Positions 18,433 through 26,595 of a stretch of DNA of 64,000 nt are shown here, one piece after another; within the stretch, counting starts at the first letter, position 1, and each line of letters begins with the position of its first letter. The translations under genes were made by a program, and so were the position numbers. Source of the DNA: JAACFF01 sp963701435 (lineage in GTDB: Bacteria; Chloroflexota; Anaerolineae; Promineifilales; Promineifilaceae); the NCBI GenBank assembly GCA_963701435.1, contig CAVPAL010000005.1, positions 200,418-264,417 of the forward strand. The letters run 5' to 3'. A model generated the notes under the pieces. The model searched no databases, was not told where the DNA came from, and worked only from the letters and a program-made list of their open reading frames with translations.

Positions 18433-18924
18433 TCATAATTGATTTTCAATAATTTCCACTATGCTCTCTATATCCTGGTCAATTTCAATCGTGAATGCTT
18501 CATCTGTGCTCGGCGGTTCCAGGGTATCAAACTGACTTTGCAACATCTCTGCTTTCATGTAATGGTTTTGCCGTGCATGCATTCGCTCCCAGATAAGATC
18601 AAAACTTCCTTGTAGAAAAATGAAGCAGGTTTCATTGTTGACCCTAAGCTGATTTCGGTATTTTTTCTTCAGGGCAGAACAGGCGAGAACGGCCGTTTCC
18701 CCCTTCGCCACATGCCCGGCCAACAAATTATGTAAAATTGCCAGCCACGGATAGCGGTCATCGTCAGTTAAGGGAAAGCCGTTTCCCATCTTGACCACGT
18801 TTTCCGGCGGATGAAAATCATCCCCATCATAAAATGGACATCCCAATTTCTGAGCCAATGCTTCGCCAACCGTCGATTTACCACAGCCAGAAACGCCCAT
18901 GATCACAAACACATGTACTGTCAT
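18433..18924 (-). CDS. gntK: Gluconokinase
   Basis: 163 residues, normal for the small P-loop gluconate kinase. The Walker A motif is FVIMGVSGCGKSTVGEALA. The substrate region has YDGDDFHPPENVVKMGNG, PLTDDDRYPWL and VLACSALKKKYRNQLR, all hallmark segments of GntK. It phosphorylates D-gluconate to 6-phosphogluconate, feeding Gnd next door. Its ATG overlaps by ATGA the TGA that closes a 35-codon frame following the GH2 gene, so it is probably translated from the same message as the GH2 enzyme. The IS element was inserted just after its stop. Confidence 0.93.
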   Translation of the reverse strand: MTVHVFVIMGVSGCGKSTVGEALAQKLGCPFYDGDDFHPPENVVKMGNGFPLTDDDRYPWLAILHNLLAGHVAKGETAVLACSALKKKYRNQLRVNNETCFIFLQGSFDLIWERMHARQNHYMKAEMLQSQFDTLEPPSTDEAFTIEIDQDIESIVEIIENQL

Positions 18925-19028
18925 GCTTTCACTCCGTTCAGCATTTCAACCGCTTTGAGCAAGTACAAAATGCCCTCATCTGCCCGATATTGCCAGTCGG
19001 CCACCCACTTCCGATGAAAATCGAGTAC
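18921..19028 (-). other. 35-codon open stretch in frame after the GH2 stop
   Basis: Directly behind the GH2 stop codon (19029-19031) the same frame stays open and encodes VLDFHRKWVADWQYRADEG followed by ILYLLKAVEMLNGVKA, ending with a TGA that overlaps the gntK start. The peptide looks like real helical protein rather than random translation, but has no start codon of its own. It may be the remaining C-terminus of a lost gene or, less likely, a readthrough extension. I do not recognise the family. Confidence 0.3.
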
Positions 19029-21344
19029 TCAATGTGACTTTGGCCCTGGGATATTCGATAGCTGATAAGACGCCAGTTTATCTGATCTGGCATACAGTAT
19101 TGTAGTTTCAGTTGCCCCGAGAATGGTAATTGAGGCACGGCCGTTTGCTGTTTCAATTACCCGGCTGCCGGTTGGCGTTCCTTGATTGACAAGCAAACTT
19201 CCATCCCCTTTCAACTCAAACCTCATTTGCCGTTCATCCATTAACACCGGTTCGCCATCTTGGTTGATTAGCTGAATTGTGGCGAGAACGGCCGTTTTGC
19301 CTTCAAACTCAACTTGCTCACACCACCCTTGCAGCGCTGCGGCTTCTGCCGCACCTATTGGTATCAACGTTTGCTCGATGGTGTGTTCCACTACCCTTCC
19401 GTCGCCAGTCATTGCCACTGCCCGAATCTCATTCGCGCCCCGGTTCATTGCTACAAACCAGACCAACCCACTAGCTGGAAAAATATTGGGATCAGGCATC
19501 TTGGCGCCTTGTGAACGGCCGTTGACAAACAATTCTACCCGTTCGCAGTTCGAGTACACCCGCACCCGCTGCAATGCCTCAGGCTCGCCACTTCGGATCG
19601 GCCAGGTTGGTGATTCAATCCTGCAAACCGGTGTGTCTGTCTGATATGCCTGGAAGAGATAGTAGACATCTTTTGGCCGGCCCGACCGATCCACCAAGCC
19701 TTTTTGGTTGACATAAAGAATAGGGTTTTCGGGGCGTAACGGCGTGCCAAAATCTTTGAACACCCATTGCGCCGTGCCGGCCAGATTGGGCAAGCTGTTT
19801 TGCACCTGCAAATGCCACTCCATCAAATCCAGCATATAACTTTCGCTCCAATCAGAGTCCAGACTGGCGCGCGCTTCTCCTGCGGTGGACAAAGCCACAC
19901 CGGGATTTTCTTCGTGGCTGGTATGATTGGCGATTTGGCGGCGCAAATGGGGGCCAGAATTGTGCCGCCCCACATGACAATCGCCGCCCCATTCAGCATG
20001 GAGCAAACGCGGAAAACGATTCATAGCATCGCGCAAAACCGCCTCATAATCTTCATACCGCCCGCGATACCAACCAGACCAGATGGAAGGGGAATAGACA
20101 TCCACAATGTTTCCACCTCGATCGTAACGGCGCAGTGCAGTCAAACGAGATGAGTCAAGCTGATGGCTCAATTCGTGTAATTCAGTCAGAAAATTATAAA
20201 CATCGTCATCATCAGTATGGGGATGTTCGCTTTCCCAATCCAGCTCGTTACCTAATCCCCAAAAAATGATAGACGGACGGTTAAAATGCTGCGCCGTCAT
20301 CTCGCGAAACATGGTTCGCGCCTGATCTTTGAACAATTCACCACCGACGCCGCCACGGCACCAGGGCAATTCTTCCCACACGATAAGCCCCAACTCATCA
20401 CAGGCGTCCAGCACAGCATCAGCCTGCGGATAATGGCCCAGGCGGATGAAGTTGAAGCCGGCAGCTTTGATTTGTTTTAGTTCGCGGCGACTCCAGGCAT
20501 CAGGGACAGCGCTGCCGCGTCCGGCCCAATCTTCATGCCGATGGGTTCCGCGCAGCAGCAGGCGCTCGCCGTTCAAATAGAAAGGACCGCCTTCTGGAAA
20601 ATCAAACGTGCGGAAGCCGATGCGCTCTACAACTTCATCGTATATCGTACCCTGGCAAGTGAGCTGTGCGGTTAATGAGTACAGGGCTGGATTGTCAGGC
20701 GACCAACGCTGCGGATTAGCAACGGGGAGCAGCTCAATGGTAAATTTTTCGCTTTCAATCGTGTGGGTGGTTTGCCAAACGGCCGTTCCCGGCGGTCCCA
20801 TCAATTGCAAAATCAACTCTGTCCCATTCACTAAACCATCACATTCACCATGCAAGAAAAGAACGGCCGTTTCTCCCACCCATTCCGTGACAACATGCAA
20901 CTGTACTAAACGCGCCGGGCCGGTTTCATACAACCACACGTTGCGCGTCAACCCGCCATATAAAAAGAAGTCAGACATATCTGAGGGGATAAGGTTAGGG
21001 TCTGGGCTATTATTCACAGCCACACGCAGTTGCCCACCAGCGGGCGGCAATTCCACGTCAAAGGCAGTGTAACCGCCAGCGTGGTTCCCAAACAATCTTC
21101 CGTCCAGCAAGACTCGAGCTGTCATGGCAGCGGCTTCAAAATGGATGAATCGCCGGCGAGAAACGGCCGTTTCCTCAATCTCTCGCTCATACCAGCCTGT
21201 GCCCCGTCGATAATGAAACGCTGGATCAGGTTCCATGGTATCCAATGCGTTCCAGGTATGTGGCAATGTCACCCATTTGGCTGCTTCATCTTCAAATTGA
21301 AAACGCCAGTTGTCGTTTATTTGTGTGCGATTTGTGTGAATCAT
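19029..21344 (-). CDS. Glycoside hydrolase family 2 (beta-galactosidase/beta-glucuronidase type)
   Basis: 771 residues from the ATG at 21344, which shares one base with the stop of the KduD-like gene; the open frame continues upstream but only as antisense-like sequence over that gene. Begins MIHTNRTQINDNWRFQFEDE, then the sugar-binding jelly-roll, an immunoglobulin-like domain and the TIM barrel. The acid/base glutamate is in SIIFWGLGNELDWESEH and the nucleophile glutamate in PRLLHAEWGGDCH. GFNFIRLGHYPQADAVLDAC is the usual barrel entry. No signal peptide is visible, so it acts inside the cell on imported oligosaccharides. In this uronate-gene block beta-glucuronidase is as likely as beta-galactosidase. 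Confidence 0.88.
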   Translation of the reverse strand: MIHTNRTQINDNWRFQFEDEAAKWVTLPHTWNALDTMEPDPAFHYRRGTGWYEREIEETAVSRRRFIHFEAAAMTARVLLDGRLFGNHAGGYTAFDVELPPAGGQLRVAVNNSPDPNLIPSDMSDFFLYGGLTRNVWLYETGPARLVQLHVVTEWVGETAVLFLHGECDGLVNGTELILQLMGPPGTAVWQTTHTIESEKFTIELLPVANPQRWSPDNPALYSLTAQLTCQGTIYDEVVERIGFRTFDFPEGGPFYLNGERLLLRGTHRHEDWAGRGSAVPDAWSRRELKQIKAAGFNFIRLGHYPQADAVLDACDELGLIVWEELPWCRGGVGGELFKDQARTMFREMTAQHFNRPSIIFWGLGNELDWESEHPHTDDDDVYNFLTELHELSHQLDSSRLTALRRYDRGGNIVDVYSPSIWSGWYRGRYEDYEAVLRDAMNRFPRLLHAEWGGDCHVGRHNSGPHLRRQIANHTSHEENPGVALSTAGEARASLDSDWSESYMLDLMEWHLQVQNSLPNLAGTAQWVFKDFGTPLRPENPILYVNQKGLVDRSGRPKDVYYLFQAYQTDTPVCRIESPTWPIRSGEPEALQRVRVYSNCERVELFVNGRSQGAKMPDPNIFPASGLVWFVAMNRGANEIRAVAMTGDGRVVEHTIEQTLIPIGAAEAAALQGWCEQVEFEGKTAVLATIQLINQDGEPVLMDERQMRFELKGDGSLLVNQGTPTGSRVIETANGRASITILGATETTILYARSDKLASYQLSNIPGPKSH

Positions 21345-22111
21345 CAGCGTGCCAGCCAACCGCCATCGACGGGAATAATTGCCCCATTCACATAATCTGA
21401 AGCGGCCGAGGCCAGGAAGACAGTGACACCGCCTAAATCTTCTGGATTCCCCCAACGTCCGGCAGGAATGCGTTCCAGAATGGCCTGATTGCGCTTGGCG
21501 TCGGCGCGAAGCGGGGCGGTGTTGTCGGTGGCCATGTAGCCAGGGGCGATGGCGTTGACGTTGATGCCGGAGGCGGCCCATTCATTGGCCAACGCTTTGG
21601 TTAAGCCAGCGACGGCACTCTTGGCGGCGGTGTATGCCGGAACCAGAATGCCGCCCTGGAAGGAGAGCATGGAGGCGATATTAATGATCTTTCCGCTGCC
21701 CTGCGCGATCATCACGCGCCCGGCTGCCTGTGACAGGAAGAAGAGTGCGTTGAGATTGATTTGAATGACGGCGTTCCAATCTGTTTCGCTGTAATCAACG
21801 GCCGTTGCACGGCGAATAATCCCGGCGTTGTTGACGAGAATGTCCAGGCGACCCAATTCACTTTGGATGCGGGCTACTTGTTGGTTCAAATCGGCGGCAG
21901 TGGCGCTTTCCAGATCAATTTGGATGGGGAGAAAGCGACGGTCGAGATTGGTAACGGCCGTTTCCACCGCTGCACAATCATTCAAATACAAACCCGCGAT
22001 ATCAGCCCCGGCTTCTGCCAAGGCCACAGCCATGCCATGTCCCAATCCACGACCAACACCGGTGACAAGGGCGACTTTTCCGGTTAGGTTGAAGCTGTTT
22101 AAAATAGTCAT
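21344..22111 (-). CDS. kduD: SDR dehydrogenase, 2-dehydro-3-deoxy-D-gluconate 5-dehydrogenase (KduD)-like
   Basis: 255 residues. Begins MTILNSFNLTGKVALVTGVG with the cofactor loop GVGRGLGHGMA; NNAGIIRRATAVDYSE, VPAYTAAKSAVAGLTKALAN (Tyr/Lys) and the ending GAIIPVDGGWLAR closely follow KduD proteins, which reduce 2,5-diketo-3-deoxygluconate to KDG. It lies between the GH2 gene and a KduI/IolB-like isomerase, the enzyme that acts just before KduD, supporting the assignment. An intergenic hairpin repeat occupies the place where a Shine-Dalgarno would be expected; none is evident before the ATG. Other sugar SDRs cannot be excluded. Confidence 0.78.
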   Translation of the reverse strand: MTILNSFNLTGKVALVTGVGRGLGHGMAVALAEAGADIAGLYLNDCAAVETAVTNLDRRFLPIQIDLESATAADLNQQVARIQSELGRLDILVNNAGIIRRATAVDYSETDWNAVIQINLNALFFLSQAAGRVMIAQGSGKIINIASMLSFQGGILVPAYTAAKSAVAGLTKALANEWAASGINVNAIAPGYMATDNTAPLRADAKRNQAILERIPAGRWGNPEDLGGVTVFLASAASDYVNGAIIPVDGGWLAR

Positions 22112-22120
22112 AGTGTATTG

Positions 22121-22155
22121 CGTAGTGCGTATATCTTTACGAAATACGCACTACG
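22121..22155. repeat. Inverted repeat at the 3' end of the IolB/KduI-like gene
   Basis: CGTAGTGCGTAT (22121-22132) and ATACGCACTACG (22144-22155) are perfect 12-bp arms. On the minus strand the repeat supplies the TAG stop of the isomerase gene (22151-22153) and ends nine bases before the next start codon. It resembles the larger repeat at 25742-25796 in sequence style (ATTGCGTA, TACGAAATACGC). Confidence 0.6.
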
Positions 22156-22963
22156 GATTCGTTTTACTTTTTTTGCCTGCAAGCCCAGCCACTTGCACAG
22201 CATCGGCTTGCACAGCTTGGGTGCGATGTTCACCGGCAAGGAACCAGAGGTAGTAAGATTGGAAACCGGGGGCGCCGACATAGGTGTGATAACCATCGGG
22301 GATCATCAGGATGGAGTTGTCTTTGACGGTGTAGTTGGTGGCGTCTTCTTCGCTGTGGTAGAAGCGCGTAATGCCAAAGCCATCGTCGGGGGTGACGCGG
22401 AAGTAGTACATTTCTTCGTGGTACGCTTCGTGGGGCAGGTTATCTACTTCGTGCTTGTGCGCCGGGTAGGTAGACCAGTTGCCGCTGGGCGTGAAGGTTT
22501 CGCCGACGATGAGCCGTCTGGCAGGAAAATCGGGTTGGACGCTTTCGACCAAAATCTGATGGAAATGACGGGTATGATTGTCTGCGCCCCATACGCCGGC
22601 AATGACTTGATCGGGCGTGATGAGGTATGGTTTTGTTTGCAAGTCACTGGGGGCGCTGGCGAGGGCGATTTGGGTGTCGGTAACGGCCGTTATCCCATAT
22701 TCATTCCCCATCGGCATATAAACCGAATACGGCTTGCCGGCAAATACATTGGCGCGTTCGCCAATCTCAGTAAACGTTTCCCCTCCCACTTGAATCGTCG
22801 CCTTGCCGCCTAAGATAACGGCGATGACCTCGCGCTCACCTGTTTTGCCAACGGCCGTTTCCCCGGCCGCTAACACGAGCAATTCAAAATCCAACAGTTT
22901 ACAAGGGTTGTAGGGCAGCGCGTTACGGCCCGGTTCTTGTGTTAATTTTGCAAAATAGTCCAT
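22151..22963 (-). CDS. KduI/IolB-family sugar isomerase (5-deoxy-glucuronate isomerase-like)
   Basis: 270 residues from ATG at 22963, selected because AGGAG precedes it by a few bases; the frame is open 21 codons farther. Two cupin halves are present. The metal site is visible in SGNWSTYPAHKHEVDNLPH and AYHEEMYYFRVTP, and the C-terminal His in MIPDGYHTYVGAPG, all characteristic of IolB; KduI belongs to the same superfamily. IolB isomerises 5-deoxyglucuronate in inositol breakdown, but no other inositol gene is present here. Beside GH88, KduD, KdgK and Eda, isomerisation of 5-dehydro-4-deoxyuronate (the KduI reaction) is the contextual inference. The stop codon lies inside a repeat. Confidence 0.8.
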   Translation of the reverse strand: MDYFAKLTQEPGRNALPYNPCKLLDFELLVLAAGETAVGKTGEREVIAVILGGKATIQVGGETFTEIGERANVFAGKPYSVYMPMGNEYGITAVTDTQIALASAPSDLQTKPYLITPDQVIAGVWGADNHTRHFHQILVESVQPDFPARRLIVGETFTPSGNWSTYPAHKHEVDNLPHEAYHEEMYYFRVTPDDGFGITRFYHSEEDATNYTVKDNSILMIPDGYHTYVGAPGFQSYYLWFLAGEHRTQAVQADAVQVAGLAGKKSKTNP

Positions 22964-23038
22964 CTTTTTCTCCTGTTTTGTGATGGTCAACTCCCCGCTT
23001 CGGCCGCGCGCCAGCTTCGGTTGCAAGCTTTGTTAGTG

Positions 23039-23542
23039 TTAGGCTGTGTCTGAGTTATTAGCTTGTTGATTTGCCATTTCGTCAATTGATTCTGCTAACA
23101 TTTCGGCAAACGCTTTGTTTTTTGCAGTCAGTTCATGGAGGGTCACTTTGGTGACTGGCTGTTCACTGTCAGGCGACAGCCAATAGGGCTGTACGGTCAT
23201 GCTTAGACTACGCCCAGGAAATTCATAACGATAGGCGTCTTCTTCGAATCTTCGGTAAAAACGAATATTTTTGTTCTTAAACACGATTCGAAAGTCGCGT
23301 TCAATTTCCTCATAGTCGAATTTCAAGATACGTACCATCGAATTGGCATAACGATTCTTGAAGATGAATGCCAACGAGATTCTCATTATGGCAAAAACAA
23401 CAATGAAAAATATACCCGCCACTTCTATCCCGAACCCGAGCAACAACAAGAGAATTATCAGCAAGATGGAGATTACCGCTGAGACGGCCCAAACAATACT
23501 CTGGAAGTGAATGTGCTGTTTTTGCCAACGTGAAGATACCAT
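23039..23542 (-). CDS. Small membrane protein of unknown function
   Basis: 167 residues from the ATG at 23542, preceded by AAAGGAGG about eight bases upstream. Two adjacent hydrophobic helices (residues about 17-65, VWAVSAVISILLIILLLLLG and IEVAGIFFIVVFAIMRISLA) are followed by a charged soluble domain of about 100 residues, with KFDYEEIERDFRIVFKNKN and RFEEDAYRYEFPG. I do not recognise a family. It lies three bases after the stop of the GH88 gene and 76 before IolB/KduI, so it is probably in the uronate operon. The helical-hairpin-plus-soluble-domain layout suggests a membrane-anchored cytosolic protein; its function is unknown. Confidence 0.65.
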   Translation of the reverse strand: MVSSRWQKQHIHFQSIVWAVSAVISILLIILLLLLGFGIEVAGIFFIVVFAIMRISLAFIFKNRYANSMVRILKFDYEEIERDFRIVFKNKNIRFYRRFEEDAYRYEFPGRSLSMTVQPYWLSPDSEQPVTKVTLHELTAKNKAFAEMLAESIDEMANQQANNSDTA

Positions 23543-23544
23543 CT

Positions 23545-24630
23545 TTAATCCTCCTTTTTTGTCTGTCCCCAAAAATTAGGATTCTTCCCCTCGAGGGTCA
23601 ACAATGCTTCCATAAAAAAATAATCGCCAAAAATGAGATAGTCGTCAGGTGCCCAGCCTTTGGGGACGTGCAAAGCACCATGTTTGAGCAATCCTTGTCC
23701 GGCCGGGTCTGTTTCCAGGCAGGTGTTAACAAGCGCCATTATCATGGCTTCGCCTTCTGCTTGCAAGTGGAGATCATCGCTTAATTGGGCGATGCGCAGC
23801 AGGCCACAGGCAGCGATGGCTGCGGCGGAGCTGTCACGATAAGGTGTTTCATTGGCTGGCAGTTGCAAATCCCAAAGCGGGATTTTGTCTTCAGGTATTT
23901 TGTTGAGGAAGTAAACGGCCGTTTGCCGCGCCGCCTCTATAAACTGTGGCTCATCACACCACTGTGCCGCTAAAGCTAAGCCATAAATCAACCACGCCTG
24001 CCCGCGTGCCCAGCAGGAATCATCGCTAAAACCTTGATGGGTTCGCCCGGCAATCGGTTCGCCCGTTTCCTGATTAAAAAAGTAGGTATGAAAACTGCTG
24101 CCATTTTCTCGAATCAAATATTGACGGCTGAGGCGGGCATGATGATAAGCGGCTTCGTGATAACGGGGATCACCGGTTTGTTCGCTGGCCCAAAAGAGCA
24201 GAGGCAGATTTAACATCGTATCGGCAATGATTTGTCCACCTTTAGTCGTATCGCCCACGGCTCCCCAGGCTTGAATATAGTTCCCCGGTTCGCGGTAACG
24301 CGCCAGCAACTGATCGGCCGCATCCAAAGCTAATTGGGCGGCGGCGGAATCGCCTGTTAGCTGCCATTGAGCACGGGCGCTGAGACTGTAGAGAAAGCCG
24401 AGATCGTGGGTGATGTGGATTTGTTTCTCCAGTCGGGTGTAGAAGGTAGGCAGCAGGGAAACGGCCGTTTCGCGGAAAACGGGTTCGTCGGAAGCAGCAT
24501 AGCTCAACCAAAGCAGTCCCGGCCAAAATCCTGCCAGCCAGTTGACATTGTCGTTAAGGGTATAAGTGAGGCCGACTCCCGTGTTGGGAAAACGGCCGTT
24601 AAAAACGCCAATATTGCGACGAACGCGCAC
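23545..24630 (-). CDS. Unsaturated glucuronyl hydrolase (GH88)
   Basis: 361 residues from a GTG at 24630; the frame stays open upstream into the kinase stop region without an ATG, so the true start may be slightly different. The alpha/alpha barrel enzyme hydrates the vinyl ether of the unsaturated uronate left by polysaccharide lyases, releasing 5-dehydro-4-deoxyuronate. Family landmarks: NVNWLAGFWPGLLWLSYA, the catalytic Asp in ITHDLGFLYSLSARAQW, the second Asp in GGQIIADTMLNLPLLFWA, SCWARGQAWLIYGLALA and YRDSSAAAIAACGLLRIA. The closing LIFGDYFFMEALLTL is also standard. No signal peptide, so intracellular. It is followed by KduI/IolB-like and KduD-like genes that act on its product. Confidence 0.9.
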   Translation of the reverse strand: MRVRRNIGVFNGRFPNTGVGLTYTLNDNVNWLAGFWPGLLWLSYAASDEPVFRETAVSLLPTFYTRLEKQIHITHDLGFLYSLSARAQWQLTGDSAAAQLALDAADQLLARYREPGNYIQAWGAVGDTTKGGQIIADTMLNLPLLFWASEQTGDPRYHEAAYHHARLSRQYLIRENGSSFHTYFFNQETGEPIAGRTHQGFSDDSCWARGQAWLIYGLALAAQWCDEPQFIEAARQTAVYFLNKIPEDKIPLWDLQLPANETPYRDSSAAAIAACGLLRIAQLSDDLHLQAEGEAMIMALVNTCLETDPAGQGLLKHGALHVPKGWAPDDYLIFGDYFFMEALLTLEGKNPNFWGQTKKED

Positions 24631-24674
24631 GAACGCCTTGCTGAGAACAACGGCCGTTTTTTCGTTATCGTTAT

Positions 24675-25721
24675 TTATCGCTGCACCCGACCCGATGCGT
24701 CGCCGCCGGCCAGCCGCTTGACTTCTGCCACGGTTGCCAGATTGACATCGCCCAAAATGCTGTGCTTGAGGCAGGACGCCGCGACGGCAAAGTTCAGCGC
24801 ATCTTCATCAGCCATGCCCGTGTGCAAGCCGTAAATCAGACCGGCCGCAAACGAATCGCCGCCGCCAACGCGGTCGATGATGTCGGTGATGTCATAGCGG
24901 CGGCTGAGGAAGAACTCAGCGCCATTGTAGAGGCAGGCCGACCAACCATTGTGGCTGGCGCTAAAACTCTCGCGCAAAGTAATCGCCTGATATTTCAGAT
25001 TGGGGAAGGTGGCAAACATCTTTTGGGCCAACGCTTCGTAGCGGACTGTATCGAGATCGCCTGAGGTGACGGCATGATCCACGTCAGCGTCTTCCAGTCG
25101 TACCCCCAATGATTTCTGGCAATCTTCTTCGTTGGCGATGCCCACATCCACGTATTTGACCAATTCGCCCATCACTTCTGGCGCCGTTTTGCCATACTGC
25201 CACAGTTTTTTACGGAAGTTGTAATCACAGGAAACAGTAACGCCGCGTGCTTGCGCGGCCTGTACGGCTTGTAGCGACAAGGCAGCCGCTGTCGCACTAA
25301 TGGCCGGTGTGATGCCAGTAATGTGGAACCAGCCGGCGCCATCAAAAATAGCGTCCCAATCGAAATCTTCTGCTTTAGCAGTGCTGATGGATGAATGGGC
25401 GCGGTCATAAACGACGTTGGAAGCGCGTTGATTGGCTCCCGCTTCCAGGAAGTAGACGCCCAGGCGTTCACCCTGGCGTGAGATGAAAGCGGTATCGACG
25501 CCATAACCACGCAAGAAGCGAATGCAAGCATCGGCGAGCGGATTGGCCGGCAGAGCCGTGACAAAAGCGGCATCTAAGCCAAAGTTTGCCAGTGATAAAG
25601 CCACATTGCCTTCGCCGCCGCCAAAGGTCGCTTCTAATGCTGGTGATTGAAAAAATCGCTCGAAACCGGGAGATTTCAAACGCAGCATAATTTCACCGAA
25701 TGTAACAATACGTGTGGTCAT
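24675..25721 (-). CDS. kdgK: 2-keto-3-deoxygluconate kinase (PfkB family)
   Basis: 348 residues. Begins MTTRIVTFGEIMLRLKSPGF; FGGGEGNVALSLANFG is the first PfkB signature, and the anion-hole and catalytic Asp are in DIIDRVGGGDSFAAGLIYGL. YYFLEAG-type segment VYFLEAGANQRASNVVYDR and ITGITPAIS match KDG kinases, which make KDPG for Eda. Preceded by GAGGAG. It lies between the second Eda gene and GH88. A second PfkB kinase, 26596-27555, is of the same subgroup; this one has an insertion around residues 200-230 (LEDADVDHAVTSGDLDTVRY). Confidence 0.87.
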   Translation of the reverse strand: MTTRIVTFGEIMLRLKSPGFERFFQSPALEATFGGGEGNVALSLANFGLDAAFVTALPANPLADACIRFLRGYGVDTAFISRQGERLGVYFLEAGANQRASNVVYDRAHSSISTAKAEDFDWDAIFDGAGWFHITGITPAISATAAALSLQAVQAAQARGVTVSCDYNFRKKLWQYGKTAPEVMGELVKYVDVGIANEEDCQKSLGVRLEDADVDHAVTSGDLDTVRYEALAQKMFATFPNLKYQAITLRESFSASHNGWSACLYNGAEFFLSRRYDITDIIDRVGGGDSFAAGLIYGLHTGMADEDALNFAVAASCLKHSILGDVNLATVAEVKRLAGGDASGRVQR

Positions 25722-25741
25722 TTTTATTTCTCCTCAGACGT

Positions 25742-25796
25742 ATTGCGTATTTCGTATTGCGGAAACTTTCGTCCTGCGCAGTACGAAATACGCAAT
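25742..25796. repeat. Inverted repeat between eda and kdgK
   Basis: ATTGCGTATTTCGTATTGC (25742-25760) pairs imperfectly with GCAGTACGAAATACGCAAT (about 25778-25796), a long hairpin with a 17-base loop. It has the same flavour as the repeat at 22121-22155 and probably belongs to the same dispersed family. Confidence 0.6.
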
Positions 25797-25807
25797 GTTC
25801 ACGCTTT

Positions 25808-26443
25808 TTATCGAATCGTTTTCACTAATTGAACGCCTTCTGCCGTCAATTCCTGAATTTTCCCAAATTCCCCATCATTGATGAGCTGCTTTTTGACCAG
25901 CCAGCTACCGCCACAAGCATGCACCATCGGCAAGCTTAAATAGTCAGCCAGGTTTGCCGGGCCTATGCCGCCGGTGGGGATAAATTTGACACCGACATAG
26001 GGGCCGCCAATGGCCTTGAGCGCTTTGACGCCGCCGGCCGCTTCTGCCGGGAAAAATTTCAAGAGCCGTAATCCTTTGTTTAAAGCCATGTTGATTTCAG
26101 TTGGGGTCATGACGCCGGGAGTGATGGGCACGTTATTGGCGATACAGTAATCGACTACGTCGGCATCAAAGCCGGGCGTGACGATAAATTTTGCGCCGGC
26201 GGATACGGCCGTTTCCGCCTGTGCAACCGTCAATACCGTACCCGCCCCAACTAAAATATCCGGATGCGCCGCGCTCATTTTTTGGATGGCTTCCGCTGCC
26301 GCCGCTGTACGGAATGTGATTTCGGCGCACGGCAGCCCGCCAGCGAGTAATGCCTGACCCAGGGGAACGGCCGTTGCTGCATCATCAATCGCGATCACCG
26401 GAATAATCCCAAACTTTCCAAGTTTTTCAATAATTTCGCTCAT
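25808..26443 (-). CDS. eda: 2-dehydro-3-deoxy-phosphogluconate aldolase
   Basis: 211 residues from the ATG at 26443, preceded by AAAGGAG; seven codons of open frame lie upstream without a site. The catalytic lysine is in GLRLLKFFPAEAAGGVKALK and the glutamate in LPCAEITFRTAAAAEAI. FIPTGGIGPANLADYLSLP holds the phosphate-binding loop and PGVMTPTEINMAL is characteristic of bacterial Eda. It cleaves KDPG to pyruvate and glyceraldehyde-3-phosphate. With KDG kinases on both sides it finishes the uronate pathway of this block. It is more typical of true Eda than the paralogue at 2315-2968. Confidence 0.9.
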   Translation of the reverse strand: MSEIIEKLGKFGIIPVIAIDDAATAVPLGQALLAGGLPCAEITFRTAAAAEAIQKMSAAHPDILVGAGTVLTVAQAETAVSAGAKFIVTPGFDADVVDYCIANNVPITPGVMTPTEINMALNKGLRLLKFFPAEAAGGVKALKAIGGPYVGVKFIPTGGIGPANLADYLSLPMVHACGGSWLVKKQLINDGEFGKIQELTAEGVQLVKTIR

Positions 26444-26500
26444 AATAAACTCCTTTCGATTCAATTTGTCAGTGCTATAGACATTAAGATAATGTTTTTG

Positions 26501-26566
26501 TTTGTAGTAACCACTTTAGCGGTGTGCGATCAGGGGATCGCCCACGACTAAAGTCGTTACTACAAA
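26501..26566. repeat. REP/RAYT-like inverted repeat, second copy
   Basis: TTTGTAGTAACCACTTTAGC (26501-26520) with the imperfect complement GACTAAAGTCGTTACTACAAA ending 26566. Same outer arms as the copy at 15401-15453 but a different, longer loop (about 25 bases), between two genes of the uronate operon. Confidence 0.65.
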
Positions 26567-26595
26567 CCCCAAATGTTTTTCTTAACATCTATAAA

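Noticed and set aside
16961..18435. CTCA target-site duplication around the IS element
   Set aside because: CTCA at 16961-16964 and 18431-18434 could be paired, but the implied terminal repeats do not align, so I do not claim it.
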